Shown here piece after piece: positions 1 through 9,373 of a stretch of DNA of 44,540 nt. Numbering within the stretch: position 1 is the stretch's first letter; the number at the start of each line of letters is the position of its first letter. The notes under the pieces are model-generated. The model worked only from the letters and a program-made list of their open reading frames with translations, ran no database searches and was not told the origin of the DNA. A program made the translations under genes and the position numbers. Source of the stretch: a virus; the IMG/VR virus record IMGVR_UViG_3300030329_002170, positions 1 through 44,540 of that record. One strand, 5' to 3'.

Positions 1-98
1 TAGGTCTTTTAAAATCTTCATTAGTTAACCAATTGTTTATTCTAAACTTATTAGAGCTAACATTGCTTAATTTATCTCCATCATAAAAATAAATACCT
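1..98. repeat. Terminal overlap, left copy
   Basis: These 98 bases are identical to 44442-44539. Both copies lie inside the same reading frame, and joining them gives one uninterrupted gene. The repeat therefore marks a circular or circularly permuted molecule rather than a biological insertion. The unique circle is about 44,441 bp. Confidence 0.95.
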
Positions 99-3000
99 TC
101 AGCATTTACCCAAAAAATTCCATTAGGTGTTTTTGCTATTTGACAAGGATGTTTAACTCCTGCTCCTGCCCAAGTTCCTGCTAATTCTTCACCTCTTGAT
201 GTTACTCTAATAGCATATGCTGTTTTTTCTTTAAATTGAATTAATTTATCTCCTGTAGATTCTAACGCTACAATACTTTCACCATCAGATGTAGCAACGT
301 CAATAAAATGAGTTCCATCATCTGGAAAAGTGTCAAATCTATCAATATCTGATTTTAACATTCTATCAGGAAATGTTTTGTCTCCAATTTTTAAATTACC
401 AATAAAAACTTTTCTTTTAACAACTGCTACACATTTATATCTTGCAGATAAATTTGTATCTGCTTCATAACCGTTTTCTGATTCGTAAGTTGATATTGGA
501 GGAACTTTAATTGAGTCTCCCTTAGTATTTCCTGTTATAAGCGCTTTATTATCAGTAGAGTTAGTTGCGTCCCACGCATTGCTAGGCACATCCCCTAATC
601 TTAATAACTCTTCATCGCTATCTTTAGCGTGCATCACATATGTACCTTCTTTTAAATCTACATCATAAAGCATTGTCCATTCGTCTGCTAATCCACCACC
701 AATAATATCTACTTGTTTCATATAAATTCTAAAACCTTCAATACGCTCATTCCAAGTATTATTAGGGGTAATATTAAAGTAACCCCCTGTTTTTGAGTTA
801 TTACATAAAAATGATAAATAACTTTTACCTACATCTTTTACTTGTCTTAAATCAAGAGCATTTGTTTGAGACATTGGGGACAAATTTTTCTTTGTAACAT
901 TTATTGAATGTAAAGTAACAAGTTCTCCACCTCCTCCAGTATTATTTCTAAGTTGTATAGCAACTGGCACAGAATAGTCAATAGAGCTTCCAGAGGTCGC
1001 AGTTCCAGCAAATTCAATTAAGCCTGTAAAAGGGTTTGTAGGTTGAGATATTGTTAATGGTACAGGTGCAGGAGACCCAGCACTAACATCCATTTGTCCA
1101 GGGCCAACACCTACATATATTCTAATATCGTCAGTTGTTTCTGCTTTGCCTGTATAAGAAATAGCGCCTGACACATAATATTCTGTTTCTTGTTCTACAA
1201 CACTTGTTCCTGCTTCATAATATATCCAATTTCTGAAACCATTATTTGTAACAGTTCCAGGGCTTACAAAATCAAAATTATTAGTATTACTAGTATCTAA
1301 AGGGGCTGAAAGTTCTTTAAGGCTAAAATTATCCAAAGAAGCTGTAAATACACTAGAAACAGCTGCATTAATAATTATTTTAGTGCAACTAGCGTCATAA
1401 ACAAAATCTAAAGTTTCTGTTGTTGAAGAGCCATAATCTCCTTGTGCTGTATGAGAATTTTTATCTTGTATAACAAAACTATCATTAGATGTCCCTATAG
1501 ACAAAGTTCCTTTTGTAAAAGAAGAAATTGTAAGGTCATAAGATAATCTGTAAGTCCTTCCTACAACCATTGCTTCTCCACTTGCACCATCAGCATCTGC
1601 CCAATGAGATTCATCTAAATATGCATATTGCCTATTAGATGCGTCATCATCAGGAGTAACAGTTATGTCATTAGTTTCATTATACGAATTAAAAGCATTA
1701 TCTCCAGCTGCATTAACCCAATAATTTCCTCCTGAAAGTGTTCTATTACCTGCCTCACTTATTTGTTCATCATGAAGACTCATATCATCACCACTACCAA
1801 GTATTGTTTTCCAATGAGGAGCTGTAGTATTAACCTCTGGAAATGTATTGTCAGGTTTTATTAAGTTAGCGGAATTATTAGCTAATGCTGTAGTAACATT
1901 AGATTCTTGCAACGCAGAACCTCCACCATCATATAAAAATGACATTCCTAATATATATTTATTTTTTAAATTATCATCTATTATTTCATCTTCAAGTATT
2001 ACAATTTCAGTTCCAAGTTGCGTATAGCCAACAGTATCTGTGTCTGCAGCAATCTTTACTTCTCCAGTTGCATCACCAAAACCTACAACTTCATGCACAC
2101 CATTTAAAGCAGCACCATCACCAGTAGCTCCAGATATAGATATAAATTTACCTACAGCAAAGTTATAAGTAGCAGAAGTAACATCTACTGATGTATCAGG
2201 AGTTGCTGTTGCAGCTAATGTAATAGTAATGACAGTTTCAGTACTTGTTGTATCTGCGGAAACAACAGCGCCTGTTTTAAAATTTAATGTAGCATCAGTT
2301 TCTATTGTACTTAATGAAACTCCAAGGTGAACTTTTTCAGGCTCTGTAGGATATAATCCATCTGATATTAAGTTACTACCATTAAAGCCTAATATGTTTG
2401 TTCTAAAAACAGTTAATGCATCATACTTAGGAGCTTCAGGAACTTGTATGTCTTGAACCCATCTATTAATATTTACATTAGCTCCAGCCTTTTTAAGCAT
2501 AGGACGTTTAATATGAGCAAATGTTTTAGGCACATTGATTTTAAATATTTTAGAGTCGTCATCATGATTTTCTATTTTAGTTCCAAAACGTCCTCTTTCT
2601 ACAGTTAAAGAAGTAGCATTTGAAACTGTCACTTTCATTACTTCTGAATCTATTTGGATATATTCTCCAACAACTAATCCATGCCCTGCATCAACATTAA
2701 ATGTTACAGTCGCATCTGAAGTGATTGCTGCTGCTGTTAAAGCGCTTAATTCTTCTTCTCCAAAATTAGCATCACATACTCTAAGACCGTTGTCTGCTTT
2801 ATAGTAAATAGGTTTAACACATTTTAAATCTACTAAATCTTCACTATCACCATCTGTTCCAGTATTATGTACAGTTCCCATAGATATAATAGAATCTTTC
2901 CAGTTATCATAACCACCAAAAGGATTTATATAATCTGTCCAAATATCTATATCTGCACCATCATTAACACATATAAATTCTGTACTAACTTCTTTTGGTT

Positions 3001-3310
3001 CAACAATACTGTCTGTATTATTAAAATCATAGTCATGTGTAAACGAAAATAGCCCATGACCTGATGATATGGGCGTTTCATTTTGGAATCTATTTTGACC
3101 GTCTTGACCGTCGGTAGGACTAACAGGTACATTATCTGCGTTTACAGTTACAAATGAAGATTTACCATCACCTGATAGTACTATTCTACCTTTATTAGAG
3201 ACACTAGCATTAGTAACTTCTACTAATTCATTATTTTCTATATCTCTAGGGTCAGCCTTTTTATTGATACCACCTTCAAAAGATTTTATATGGTATACTT
3301 TTTTAGGCAT
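1..3310 (-). CDS. Tail stabilisation / nozzle-like virion protein, N-terminal 1,103 codons (continues at right end)
   Basis: This reading frame opens at the ATG at 3310 and runs off the window at base 1. Through the terminal repeat it continues to the stop at 44251, giving 1,166 residues. The N-terminus has the FEGGINKKADPRD pattern (residues 11-23), which I recognise from tail tubular B / packaged-DNA stabilisation proteins of short-tailed phages. The last 250 residues look beta-propeller-like, with motifs such as KTFPDRML and IDVATSDGESIVALE. About residues 500-665 hold an apparent jelly-roll module (VGRTYRLSYDL, then SLDNFSLKEL) that also occurs in the two LamG genes of this phage. The upstream 61-codon gene stops directly before the ATG (TAGATG), so translation is probably coupled. 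The role as tail or nozzle component is inferred from family resemblance. Confidence 0.72.
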   Translation of the reverse strand, partial: MPKKVYHIKSFEGGINKKADPRDIENNELVEVTNASVSNKGRIVLSGDGKSSFVTVNADNVPVSPTDGQDGQNRFQNETPISSGHGLFSFTHDYDFNNTDSIVEPKEVSTEFICVNDGADIDIWTDYINPFGGYDNWKDSIISMGTVHNTGTDGDSEDLVDLKCVKPIYYKADNGLRVCDANFGEEELSALTAAAITSDATVTFNVDAGHGLVVGEYIQIDSEVMKVTVSNATSLTVERGRFGTKIENHDDDSKIFKINVPKTFAHIKRPMLKKAGANVNINRWVQDIQVPEAPKYDALTVFRTNILGFNGSNLISDGLYPTEPEKVHLGVSLSTIETDATLNFKTGAVVSADTTSTETVITITLAATATPDTSVDVTSATYNFAVGKFISISGATGDGAALNGVHEVVGFGDATGEVKIAADTDTVGYTQLGTEIVILEDEIIDDNLKNKYILGMSFLYDGGGSALQESNVTTALANNSANLIKPDNTFPEVNTTAPHWKTILGSGDDMSLHDEQISEAGNRTLSGGNYWVNAAGDNAFNSYNETNDITVTPDDDASNRQYAYLDESHWADADGASGEAMVVGRTYRLSYDLTISSFTKGTLSIGTSNDSFVIQDKNSHTAQGDYGSSTTETLDFVYDASCTKIIINAAVSSVFTASLDNFSLKELSAPLDTSNTNNFDFVSPGTVTNNGFRNWIYYEAGTSVVEQETEYYVSGAISYTGKAETTDDIRIYVGVGPGQMDVSAGSPAPVPLTISQPTNPFTGLIEFAGTATSGSSIDYSVPVAIQLRNNTGGGGELVTLHSINVTKKNLSPMSQTNALDLRQVKDVGKSYLSFLCNNSKTGGYFNITPNNTWNERIEGFRIYMKQVDIIGGGLADEWTMLYDVDLKEGTYVMHAKDSDEELLRLGDVPSNAWDATNSTDNKALITGNTKGDSIKVPPISTYESENGYEADTNLSARYKCVAVVKRKVFIGNLKIGDKTFPDRMLKSDIDRFDTFPDDGTHFIDVATSDGESIVALESTGDKLIQFKEKTAYAIRVTSRGEELAGTWAGAGVKHPCQIAKTPNGIFWVNAEGIYFYDGDKLSNVSSNKFRINNWLTNEDFKRP

Positions 3311-3496
3311 CTAATCTTCTATTAAAGCCTCTTTAACTACTTCTTCAACAGAATCCCAAATAGCATTTAAAATTTTTTCTTCTGTTTTTTCTGATATAAG
3401 TGGAATGTCCACATTATCATTCATTTTTTTTATTAATTTTTCTTTCATATCGTCATTGAATATATATCCAGCAACTATTTTACCGAAACTTGACAT
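3311..3496 (-). CDS. Small acidic hypothetical protein in virion operon
   Basis: A 61-residue protein that I do not recognise. It starts MSSFGKIVAGYIFNDD and is largely helical and acidic in its second half (EKTEEKILNAIWDSVEEVV). Its ATG overlaps the stop of the preceding basic protein by one base (TAATG) and its own stop abuts the next ATG, so it sits inside a translationally coupled chain. The position between the small basic proteins and the tail stabilisation protein suggests a virion-assembly role, but nothing in the sequence shows it. Confidence 0.6.
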   Translation of the reverse strand: MSSFGKIVAGYIFNDDMKEKLIKKMNDNVDIPLISEKTEEKILNAIWDSVEEVVKEALIED

Positions 3497-3762
3497 TAGT
3501 ATACTCCTTTTGTTGAACGATTTCTTGCGTCCCTTGTTGGTGTTTTGGTTCCTACATTTTTTTGAGAAGCTTTTGCTTTCCTTTTTAATCTTACTTGTCT
3601 CGCTCTTTCTTTTAAAGCTTCTGAGGTTTTTTTTATAGGTGAATATTTTAAACCTTCTTTTTTAACTGTTTGTTTAGTTGAAGCTGGACTTACAACTTTT
3701 CCATCTTTATATTTTTTAGGTCTACCTACTTTAGACCCATATGTACCTTTACCTTGTGGCAT
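3496..3762 (-). CDS. Small basic protein, GRPKK motif
   Basis: An 88-residue, very Lys/Arg-rich protein. It starts MPQGKGTYGSKVGRPKK, containing an AT-hook-like GRPKK core near residue 13, and ends with TRDARNRSTKGVY. Proteins with this opening occur in marine phages between the neck genes and the tail genes; their function is unknown to me. The DARNRS motif at residues 78-83 also occurs near the N-terminus of the adjacent upstream gene. The composition suggests nucleic-acid binding or a packaged basic peptide, which is inference. Confidence 0.7.
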   Translation of the reverse strand: MPQGKGTYGSKVGRPKKYKDGKVVSPASTKQTVKKEGLKYSPIKKTSEALKERARQVRLKRKAKASQKNVGTKTPTRDARNRSTKGVY

Positions 3763-3774
3763 AATGCCTCCTAT

Positions 3775-4035
3775 TTATTTTTTTGTTGGAAATTTTGAAC
3801 CTCCCATTAGTGCAGGACCCGCTTTTTTCTTCCATTTAGGTTCCTCACCTGTTGCTAGCTTTCTATTTATTGATGCTAAAGAATCTACTTTTTTTCTTTT
3901 TTCCTTTTTAGGCTCTTTTTTACTTTCTCGTTCCTTTAACCTTTTTAATTCCATTTCAGCTTCTCTTCTACTACCTTCCATAAACCTATATCTGGATGAA
4001 CGATTCCTTGCATCTTTTATTTTGCCTTCTGCCAT
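3775..4035 (-). CDS. Small basic helical protein sharing DARNRS motif
   Basis: An 86-residue protein with a charged helical centre rich in Arg, Lys and Glu (residues 15-50) and a basic tail ending GGSKFPTKK. Residues 8-13 read DARNRS, the same six residues that occur near the end of the next gene. A Shine-Dalgarno-like aggaggtg stands just upstream of the ATG. Function unknown. The gene lies between a holin-like membrane protein and another basic protein in the late operon. Confidence 0.65.
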   Translation of the reverse strand: MAEGKIKDARNRSSRYRFMEGSRREAEMELKRLKERESKKEPKKEKRKKVDSLASINRKLATGEEPKWKKKAGPALMGGSKFPTKK

Positions 4036-4043
4036 AACACCTC

Positions 4044-4343
4044 CTAGTGTTGTTCGTATTTCTTGTTTTTTAAAAATCTTTCTTTTAGACCATTACCGCT
4101 TAAAGCAGCAAGTATTTCTACAATTGCTCTATAGCTTGCTTTTATATCTTCTTGACCTAATTGCATTTGTTTTTGCGCATCTATAAGCTTTATAACAATA
4201 CCTTCAAACCTATCATTAGCATCATCTAAATCTTTTTTTAAATCGTCCTGTATCCAATTATTTTGTTTCCATATAAAATAACCAAATGCTACAGTCATTA
4301 CTACAGGGACTCCAAATTTTTCTATTGCTTGAAATAAATCCAT
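4044..4343 (-). CDS. Membrane protein with coiled coil, holin candidate
   Basis: A 99-residue protein with one N-terminal membrane segment (about residues 10-25, VPVVMTVAFGYFIW) followed by a charged coiled-coil region (30-75). This single-helix plus cytoplasmic coil layout resembles BhlA/UviB-type holin-like proteins. It sits among neck genes, far from the endolysin at 17638-18036, so a structural or membrane-anchoring role is an alternative. A second candidate holin lies at 18233-18481. Confidence 0.5.
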   Translation of the reverse strand: MDLFQAIEKFGVPVVMTVAFGYFIWKQNNWIQDDLKKDLDDANDRFEGIVIKLIDAQKQMQLGQEDIKASYRAIVEILAALSGNGLKERFLKNKKYEQH

Positions 4344-4344
4344 A

Positions 4345-4752
4345 CTATAACCTAGGAACTGATAAGGACCTTACTCCGCTTTTTCTGTGAGGATATTTTT
4401 TAATAACTCGTTCATACTTATTTCTATAATAACCTGCTCGTTGCAAATCTCCACCATCTTCTAATAATCTTGATTTTACATAATCAATTATAGAAGAGTG
4501 TAATGATGTATCTACTCCTGAATTAGCTTTTAAGTCATCATCTAATTGCTCAACTGTACCATACTTAGAATGAGTATGTATACGTAATCCACCTGTAATA
4601 CTGCTTTCGCTATATGTATCATACCTATCTATTGTAGTTTCAGTTGTATCACTAGTATCGCTAGATATAACTTTACATACAATAGCTAATCTATCATCAT
4701 CATTATACCATGCAAAATAACTATTTGGATAGCTTCTTTTATTTGTAGCCAT
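4345..4752 (-). CDS. Probable neck / head-tail connector protein
   Basis: A 135-residue protein that I do not recognise at family level. Its place directly after two adaptor-like genes and before the basic proteins fits a neck or tail-completion component. The sequence has a polar, Thr/Ser-rich N-terminal half and a helical, basic C-terminal part (SIIDYVKSRLLEDGGDLQRAG, then basic residues). It is separated from its neighbours by 8 and 1 bases, so it is in the same transcript. Confidence 0.45.
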   Translation of the reverse strand: MATNKRSYPNSYFAWYNDDDRLAIVCKVISSDTSDTTETTIDRYDTYSESSITGGLRIHTHSKYGTVEQLDDDLKANSGVDTSLHSSIIDYVKSRLLEDGGDLQRAGYYRNKYERVIKKYPHRKSGVRSLSVPRL

Positions 4753-4760
4753 TTAATCTC

Positions 4761-5228
4761 CTATTTACATGCAACAAAAACTTCTACGTCACAGGCTGCT
4801 GTATCTGCTGTAGCTGTAACATTTACTAAATCATTTAAACTTACAGTTAAAGCTGAACCACCAGCATGCATAGTATTTACTACACCGCCAGATAAATCAC
4901 CATTATAGATAAAAGATTGACCTTTATCTAAAAGAAGCGCAACTTCTGTATTGTCTTCATCTTTAAAAGTTAAAGTTACATGATTAGTGTCATCTAAATT
5001 CGTAATACGAATATATAAAACATCACTTTCAATAAATGTTCCTGCAGCTACCGCTGTATCCATTGCAATAATCTCTACTTCAGAAGCAGGTACATCAATA
5101 ATTCTTCTTGATACTGTTGCTATAGAAGGAATCGATAAAGTTTGTGTTCCACCTTGGTTTTTACCATTTAGTGTTATTGACTCAGATATTGTAACTGTCA
5201 TTGTTGAGGCTGTTACTGTACTTGCCAT
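4761..5228 (-). CDS. Beta-rich minor virion protein
   Basis: A 155-residue protein with alternating hydrophobic and polar residues, many Thr, Ser and Val, and almost no Trp or His, as expected for a beta-sandwich virion protein. The central part (about residues 65-115: ESDVLYIRITNLDDTNHVTL ... FIYNGDLSGG) looks like a jelly-roll or Ig-like fold. It lies between neck adaptor genes. Capsid decoration or a tail accessory role are both possible, and I cannot choose between them. Confidence 0.5.
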   Translation of the reverse strand: MASTVTASTMTVTISESITLNGKNQGGTQTLSIPSIATVSRRIIDVPASEVEIIAMDTAVAAGTFIESDVLYIRITNLDDTNHVTLTFKDEDNTEVALLLDKGQSFIYNGDLSGGVVNTMHAGGSALTVSLNDLVNVTATADTAACDVEVFVACK

Positions 5229-5237
5229 TTCTTACTC

Positions 5238-5567
5238 CTATTTTAATGAATCAGACGTTTCGTCTGTATCATCCTTTAATAATGTATGTGAGTCTGCCAA
5301 CATAGGTATTCTCACATATCTATCATTGTTATCTAAAATTTCGACTTTTGTTACATCTATAACAGAGTCGTCTAATTTATACCATCTTTGTTTTGAATTT
5401 AAATTTTGTACTTTTTCTGTAGTGTAATGCTGAATCTTGCCTGACATATCCATTAAAGCATCATTTATAAGTTGCACTAAATATTTTTCAGGCTGTCTTC
5501 CCATTGTGTATTCTATTTGTTGTATTAAATCTTTAACCTTCACGCTGACCTCCTGGCTGTCTAACAT
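5238..5567 (-). CDS. Head-tail adaptor-like protein
   Basis: A 109-residue protein with an N-terminal helical part (VKDLIQQIEYTMG ... LVQLINDALMDM) followed by short beta strands (KRWYKLDDSVIDVTKVEIL-like). Helices followed by a small beta domain are typical of neck adaptors that dock under the portal. It starts inside the 3' end of the 211-residue gene (35-bp overlap), so the two are translated together and probably act side by side. The product class is inferred from position and pattern. Confidence 0.5.
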   Translation of the reverse strand: MLDSQEVSVKVKDLIQQIEYTMGRQPEKYLVQLINDALMDMSGKIQHYTTEKVQNLNSKQRWYKLDDSVIDVTKVEILDNNDRYVRIPMLADSHTLLKDDTDETSDSLK

Positions 5568-6168
5568 TAGCTCCTATAGTTTGTAAAGCCTGAGCATAGT
5601 CTTGTTTTAATCCTGCTATCATAGGAATGTATAATTCTGCATCTTCTTCTTCAGCTAATAATGCTTCAGCAGACTTAATTGCTGCGTATAAAACAACAAC
5701 ATAAGTCATATCATTTGAAAGATTATCAATACTGCTTCCTGCAGATGCATCAATACTTGTTAAAGGTAAATAATATATATCAGCTGTTTGAGATGCAGTT
5801 GGGTCAGGATAAACATTTAGTACTGCATTATTAATAAAATAAACAGGGTCAGTATCTTTTACGTGCATTAAATCGTTAGGGTCAGTTATTCTAGATGACA
5901 TAGCTGCTGGCATTTGCCTACATATTTGACTAATTCCTCTAGAATCTTTTCTAACCACAGTTACAATAGGACCTATAGTTATAGTATCTAAATCTAATGT
6001 AGCAGGCGAATTACTTAATGTTGTTGATGTTGAACATTCTGCTAATTTAGAAGCAGGCAAAATATTATATAATTGCGCTAATCCATCAGATAGAAAAGTA
6101 TCCATAGCAGCTTGGTCTGTCATTGCAGTTCCTACTAAATCTTGTATTTGTGCGTCAAAATTTGCCAC
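5533..6168 (-). CDS. Head-tail connector / neck protein
   Basis: A 211-residue protein. The N-terminus is helical (MANFDAQIQDLVG), the middle has short beta strands ending in the pattern NAVLNVYPDPTASQTADIYY (about 112-131), and the C-terminus is a long helical pair (YVVVLYAAIKSAEALLAEEE onward). This arrangement is common in neck proteins of podovirus-like marine phages (DUF6682-like). Its ATG overlaps the upstream stop by one base and its 3' end overlaps the next adaptor gene. Confidence 0.6.
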   Translation of the reverse strand: MANFDAQIQDLVGTAMTDQAAMDTFLSDGLAQLYNILPASKLAECSTSTTLSNSPATLDLDTITIGPIVTVVRKDSRGISQICRQMPAAMSSRITDPNDLMHVKDTDPVYFINNAVLNVYPDPTASQTADIYYLPLTSIDASAGSSIDNLSNDMTYVVVLYAAIKSAEALLAEEEDAELYIPMIAGLKQDYAQALQTIGANVRQPGGQREG

Positions 6169-6365
6169 TATCTTCTATTCCTATCTGCTATATCTTGGTC
6201 TATTGTTGTTTGAGAAAATTCTACTTTAGTTTGTCCGCTCCAAGTTTTTCTCATATTAATATATTTACTTATGTCTCCACGACTTTGATTAAAGCCTTTA
6301 TTATGCTTACAACTATCTGGTTTTACTGTTTTTCCACAGTTTTCACAGTATATAAATATAGCCAT
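6168..6365 (-). CDS. Small zinc-finger-like protein
   Basis: A 65-residue protein with a CENCGK knuckle at residues 7-12 and a further Cys/His group (DSCKH) about ten residues on, together able to bind one zinc ion. The remainder is polar. It overlaps the downstream neck gene by one base. Function unknown; a short zinc protein inside the neck block is unusual but is consistent with an assembly or nucleic-acid-contacting role. Confidence 0.55.
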   Translation of the reverse strand: MAIFIYCENCGKTVKPDSCKHNKGFNQSRGDISKYINMRKTWSGQTKVEFSQTTIDQDIADRNRR

Positions 6366-6398
6366 TATATTTTAGTTCTCCCAATTATTTTATGTATA

Positions 6399-6752
6399 TT
6401 ATTCACCTGTAAATGTACTACTATTTACTAATTCTTGAGCTTCTGTTTTAGTCAAAACGCTAAAATCTGGATAGCTAGAACTTGAACCTAAATCAGCTAG
6501 CTCTGATAGGGTTCCATTTTTCATAGACCATTCACCTTTAATAATAACATAAGATTTATCATATGAATATCTAGGCGACCCTACTTGACCACTCATTATA
6601 ATATCATACCATGTAGGTGCTGACTTATAAGTGACTTCTTCAGTTTCTTCATTAACTGATTCTACTATAGGGTATAACCCTTTTATTTTGTCACCAACAG
6701 CACTATTAAATGCGCTGCTAGGTATGCAAAAATACATTTCATAATGTGCCAT
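6399..6752 (-). CDS. Hypothetical virion-operon protein
   Basis: A 117-residue protein with mixed alpha/beta composition and several aromatic residues (MYFCIPSS, PTWYDIIMSG, SYVIIKGEWSM). The C-terminus is Ser/Thr-rich. Its start overlaps the stop of the large LamG gene (TAATG), so it is translationally coupled to it and might be a chaperone or attachment factor for that lectin-like protein. I do not recognise the family. Confidence 0.55.
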   Translation of the reverse strand: MAHYEMYFCIPSSAFNSAVGDKIKGLYPIVESVNEETEEVTYKSAPTWYDIIMSGQVGSPRYSYDKSYVIIKGEWSMKNGTLSELADLGSSSSYPDFSVLTKTEAQELVNSSTFTGE

Positions 6753-9373
6753 TATCTGTGACTCCTTTTACCTGCGTTGTAATTTCTTGTTATTTCTGCT
6801 TGTGATAATACTTTATCATAAATACATACATCATCTACTTCTCCAAAAAACCCTTCATTTTCAAGTGATGAATTATGTCTACCTATAGTTACTCCATCAA
6901 CAGCTGATACTGCATCCATATCAGCAGAAGTATCGCCATTTGTTGTATCACCTCCAGTTACTCCATTTAAATAGAGAGTTAATGCTCCACTACCATTATT
7001 ACTAGGGTCTCCATCAAAAGTACCAACAGTATGATACCAAGTACCTTCTGATAATGCACTATCAGTTACAGCATTAGCTAAGTTACCATTTTCTTCAATA
7101 TTAAATTGAAGTTTATTTGCGCTATTAACCATAAATCTCCACCCATCAGTATTATCATTTCTTGATAAAAAAACTTGAGCAGTTGAAGCTAAATGATGGA
7201 CTTTTATCCAACAACTTAAAGAAAAAGCATCTCCTACACCAATAAAAGCTAAATCATCATCTCCGCTAGCTTCTATTCTAGCATAATCAAATGTTCCATC
7301 TGGCATACCAGAATCATTAGCAAAATTCAAACTATTAGTAGTTCTTTGCCTATTCATCAAGAACCCTTGTGAATCTCTTGAGCTGTCTACACCTGCTGTA
7401 ATAAGCATTGTTTCGGTAACACTAGTTGGAGTTCCATCTCTATTATTAGCTGTTAAATCTTGCCAAGTTGCAACTCCATTATTCCTCCAATAACCTATTA
7501 AATTACTAGAAGCACTATGAGTTGTAGCATCAAGAGCTAAACCACTATTATATAATTCCGTTACCTCTGTTTGAGATAATTCTTTATTCCATATACAAGC
7601 TTCAGTAGTACTTCCATTTGCCCACTTAGTATTAGCCCCATCATTACCAATAGATACAACCGAACCAAGTTGTTCAGTAGCTGTATAACTACCACTTGCA
7701 AAATCAGCATCATCAAGTTTCTCTCCATTTATATAAAGAGCAAAACCAGAACTTGCCTCTGTATCATCTTTGGTTCCAACAAGATGTACCCATTTTCCAA
7801 CATAAGAAGCCATAGAAGTATTATACTTGCGTCCAATATAAGCATCTGTAGATTCATCAAAAGTAAAGAAATTTAATTTTTGGTCAGCAAAACTTACTCT
7901 AAATCCCCATTCTCTTGTTGAAGTACTACCATATTTATTTATTATAGGATAACCATCATCAATATTATTCATGAATACCCAAGCTGATACACTAAATGCG
8001 CTATCCGAACTACCATCACCAAAACTAAAGTCATTATGGTCAGCTATTGATACATGGTCAGCAGCCCCATCAAACCAAGCTAAATGATTATAAGATTGTA
8101 ATGCTGTTTGAGGTATATCAAGTTGTTGGTCTGCATCTGTCCAACCTGTTGCTGTTCCTATTTCTTTTAATGATATATCCTTAATCCAAAGTATATCACC
8201 TGAATCCATATTATTAAATCTAAAAGCAGCATTAGTAGCATGAGCGGCAACAAAGTCTTTTGTAAGAGTTGTAAAACTTGTTTCTGTAAGATTTGAGGTT
8301 TCAAAAGTACTGTCCCCTTTATTTATTTGCGCATTCATTGTAGTTCCATCATCTGTATTTATTTTATATGTATAAGTTAATCTATAACTTCTACCTACAG
8401 TTAAATCTGAATTTAAATCTGCAGCATTATTTAACATTAACTTAGCGCCATCATCGTTATCTGCATAGGTGATTTTCAAAGCACTAGTATCATTAGTCAT
8501 ACCATTACCTCCTTGCGCAACCCATGCTCCTGTACTATCACCATAATCTCCGACACCAGCATCAAATAAATCATCACCATAAAATACAGTTGTTGCGTTG
8601 TTTTTAGTTCCACCTGTATTAGAAGCATCAAGTACATAAGACTGGTTACCTCTATGACCATCGTTCATTGGATACCATAGTTTAAGATTAGAGTTAGTTA
8701 ATGATGTGCCGCTATTATTTAATGCTAATTGTTCTGGATTAAGATAATCATAGGTTACATCATCTTGAGTCCAAGCACCTTGCCATGCTTGCAAATCAGA
8801 CATTTTGCCAGCAAATGGAGAAGTTATTACGCCACTATCTATTTTAGCACCTATCATTTCTAAAGCTAAATCAGCATTATCTGAATCTGTAGCATTAGTT
8901 ATTGCTCCACTACCATCAGCTACACCGTTTACATAAAAGTTTATAGTATCAACACCATTAAATACATATACTGCTCTATACCAAGTACCTGGGTTTAATA
9001 CTGTATCTGCAACCCTCCAAGCACTTCCGCTTAAATCATATATAGTTAATTTTTCTGAACCATTTAAAGCAATCCACATAGGGACAGAAGTAGCCCCACC
9101 AGAATCATTGCGACCTAAAAAATATTGAGTAGCAGAACCTGCAGCATCAAAGTTAAACCAAAAAGCTATAGTCCAAGCTCTATTAGCAACTGTTGCTTCT
9201 GCTGAAACATCAACTAAACTTAAAACACTCCCACCATTTACATTTAAATAATCGGTGACACCATCAAACTCTAATGCTCTACCTGAATATATTTGTGCGT
9301 GATTGTTATTACCAGAAGTATCTAATGCTCTGGCTCGTGTTGGTTTTGCTATTGTTTGTATTGTAGTTGCCAT
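6752..9373 (-). CDS. Multi-LamG lectin-like virion protein
   Basis: An 873-residue protein with three LamG/concanavalin-A-like domains at about residues 30-215, 430-640 and 680-865. Each shows the alternation typical of the fold: a strand such as FDGAADHVSI, a WTIAFWFNF or SVSAWVFMNN strand, a GTWYHTVGTFDG strand, a LYLNG hairpin, and a closing EVDDVCIYDKVLSQAEI-type strand. Between domains 1 and 2 (about 285-410) is a jelly-roll-like module (VGRSYRLTYTYKI ... KDISLKEIG) shared with two other virion genes here. LamG domains usually bind glycans. It lies between capsid and neck genes and is coupled (TAATG) to both neighbours, so a head fibre or capsid-surface adhesin is more likely than a tail fibre. 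Confidence 0.8.
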   Translation of the reverse strand: MATTIQTIAKPTRARALDTSGNNNHAQIYSGRALEFDGVTDYLNVNGGSVLSLVDVSAEATVANRAWTIAFWFNFDAAGSATQYFLGRNDSGGATSVPMWIALNGSEKLTIYDLSGSAWRVADTVLNPGTWYRAVYVFNGVDTINFYVNGVADGSGAITNATDSDNADLALEMIGAKIDSGVITSPFAGKMSDLQAWQGAWTQDDVTYDYLNPEQLALNNSGTSLTNSNLKLWYPMNDGHRGNQSYVLDASNTGGTKNNATTVFYGDDLFDAGVGDYGDSTGAWVAQGGNGMTNDTSALKITYADNDDGAKLMLNNAADLNSDLTVGRSYRLTYTYKINTDDGTTMNAQINKGDSTFETSNLTETSFTTLTKDFVAAHATNAAFRFNNMDSGDILWIKDISLKEIGTATGWTDADQQLDIPQTALQSYNHLAWFDGAADHVSIADHNDFSFGDGSSDSAFSVSAWVFMNNIDDGYPIINKYGSTSTREWGFRVSFADQKLNFFTFDESTDAYIGRKYNTSMASYVGKWVHLVGTKDDTEASSGFALYINGEKLDDADFASGSYTATEQLGSVVSIGNDGANTKWANGSTTEACIWNKELSQTEVTELYNSGLALDATTHSASSNLIGYWRNNGVATWQDLTANNRDGTPTSVTETMLITAGVDSSRDSQGFLMNRQRTTNSLNFANDSGMPDGTFDYARIEASGDDDLAFIGVGDAFSLSCWIKVHHLASTAQVFLSRNDNTDGWRFMVNSANKLQFNIEENGNLANAVTDSALSEGTWYHTVGTFDGDPSNNGSGALTLYLNGVTGGDTTNGDTSADMDAVSAVDGVTIGRHNSSLENEGFFGEVDDVCIYDKVLSQAEITRNYNAGKRSHR

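Noticed and set aside
1-98. T7-like direct terminal repeat
   Set aside because: The repeat is short, lies in the middle of a coding frame that is continuous across the join, and has no packaging-site features. Assembly overlap is simpler.
3764-4186. Plus-strand frame of 140 codons opposite the basic proteins
   Set aside because: Antisense shadow of Lys-rich genes, Phe/Leu-rich by composition, with no ribosome-binding site.
4987-5427. Plus-strand frame of 146 codons
   Set aside because: Antisense to two well-placed virion genes; low-complexity Ser/Val composition, no coupling to any plus-strand unit.
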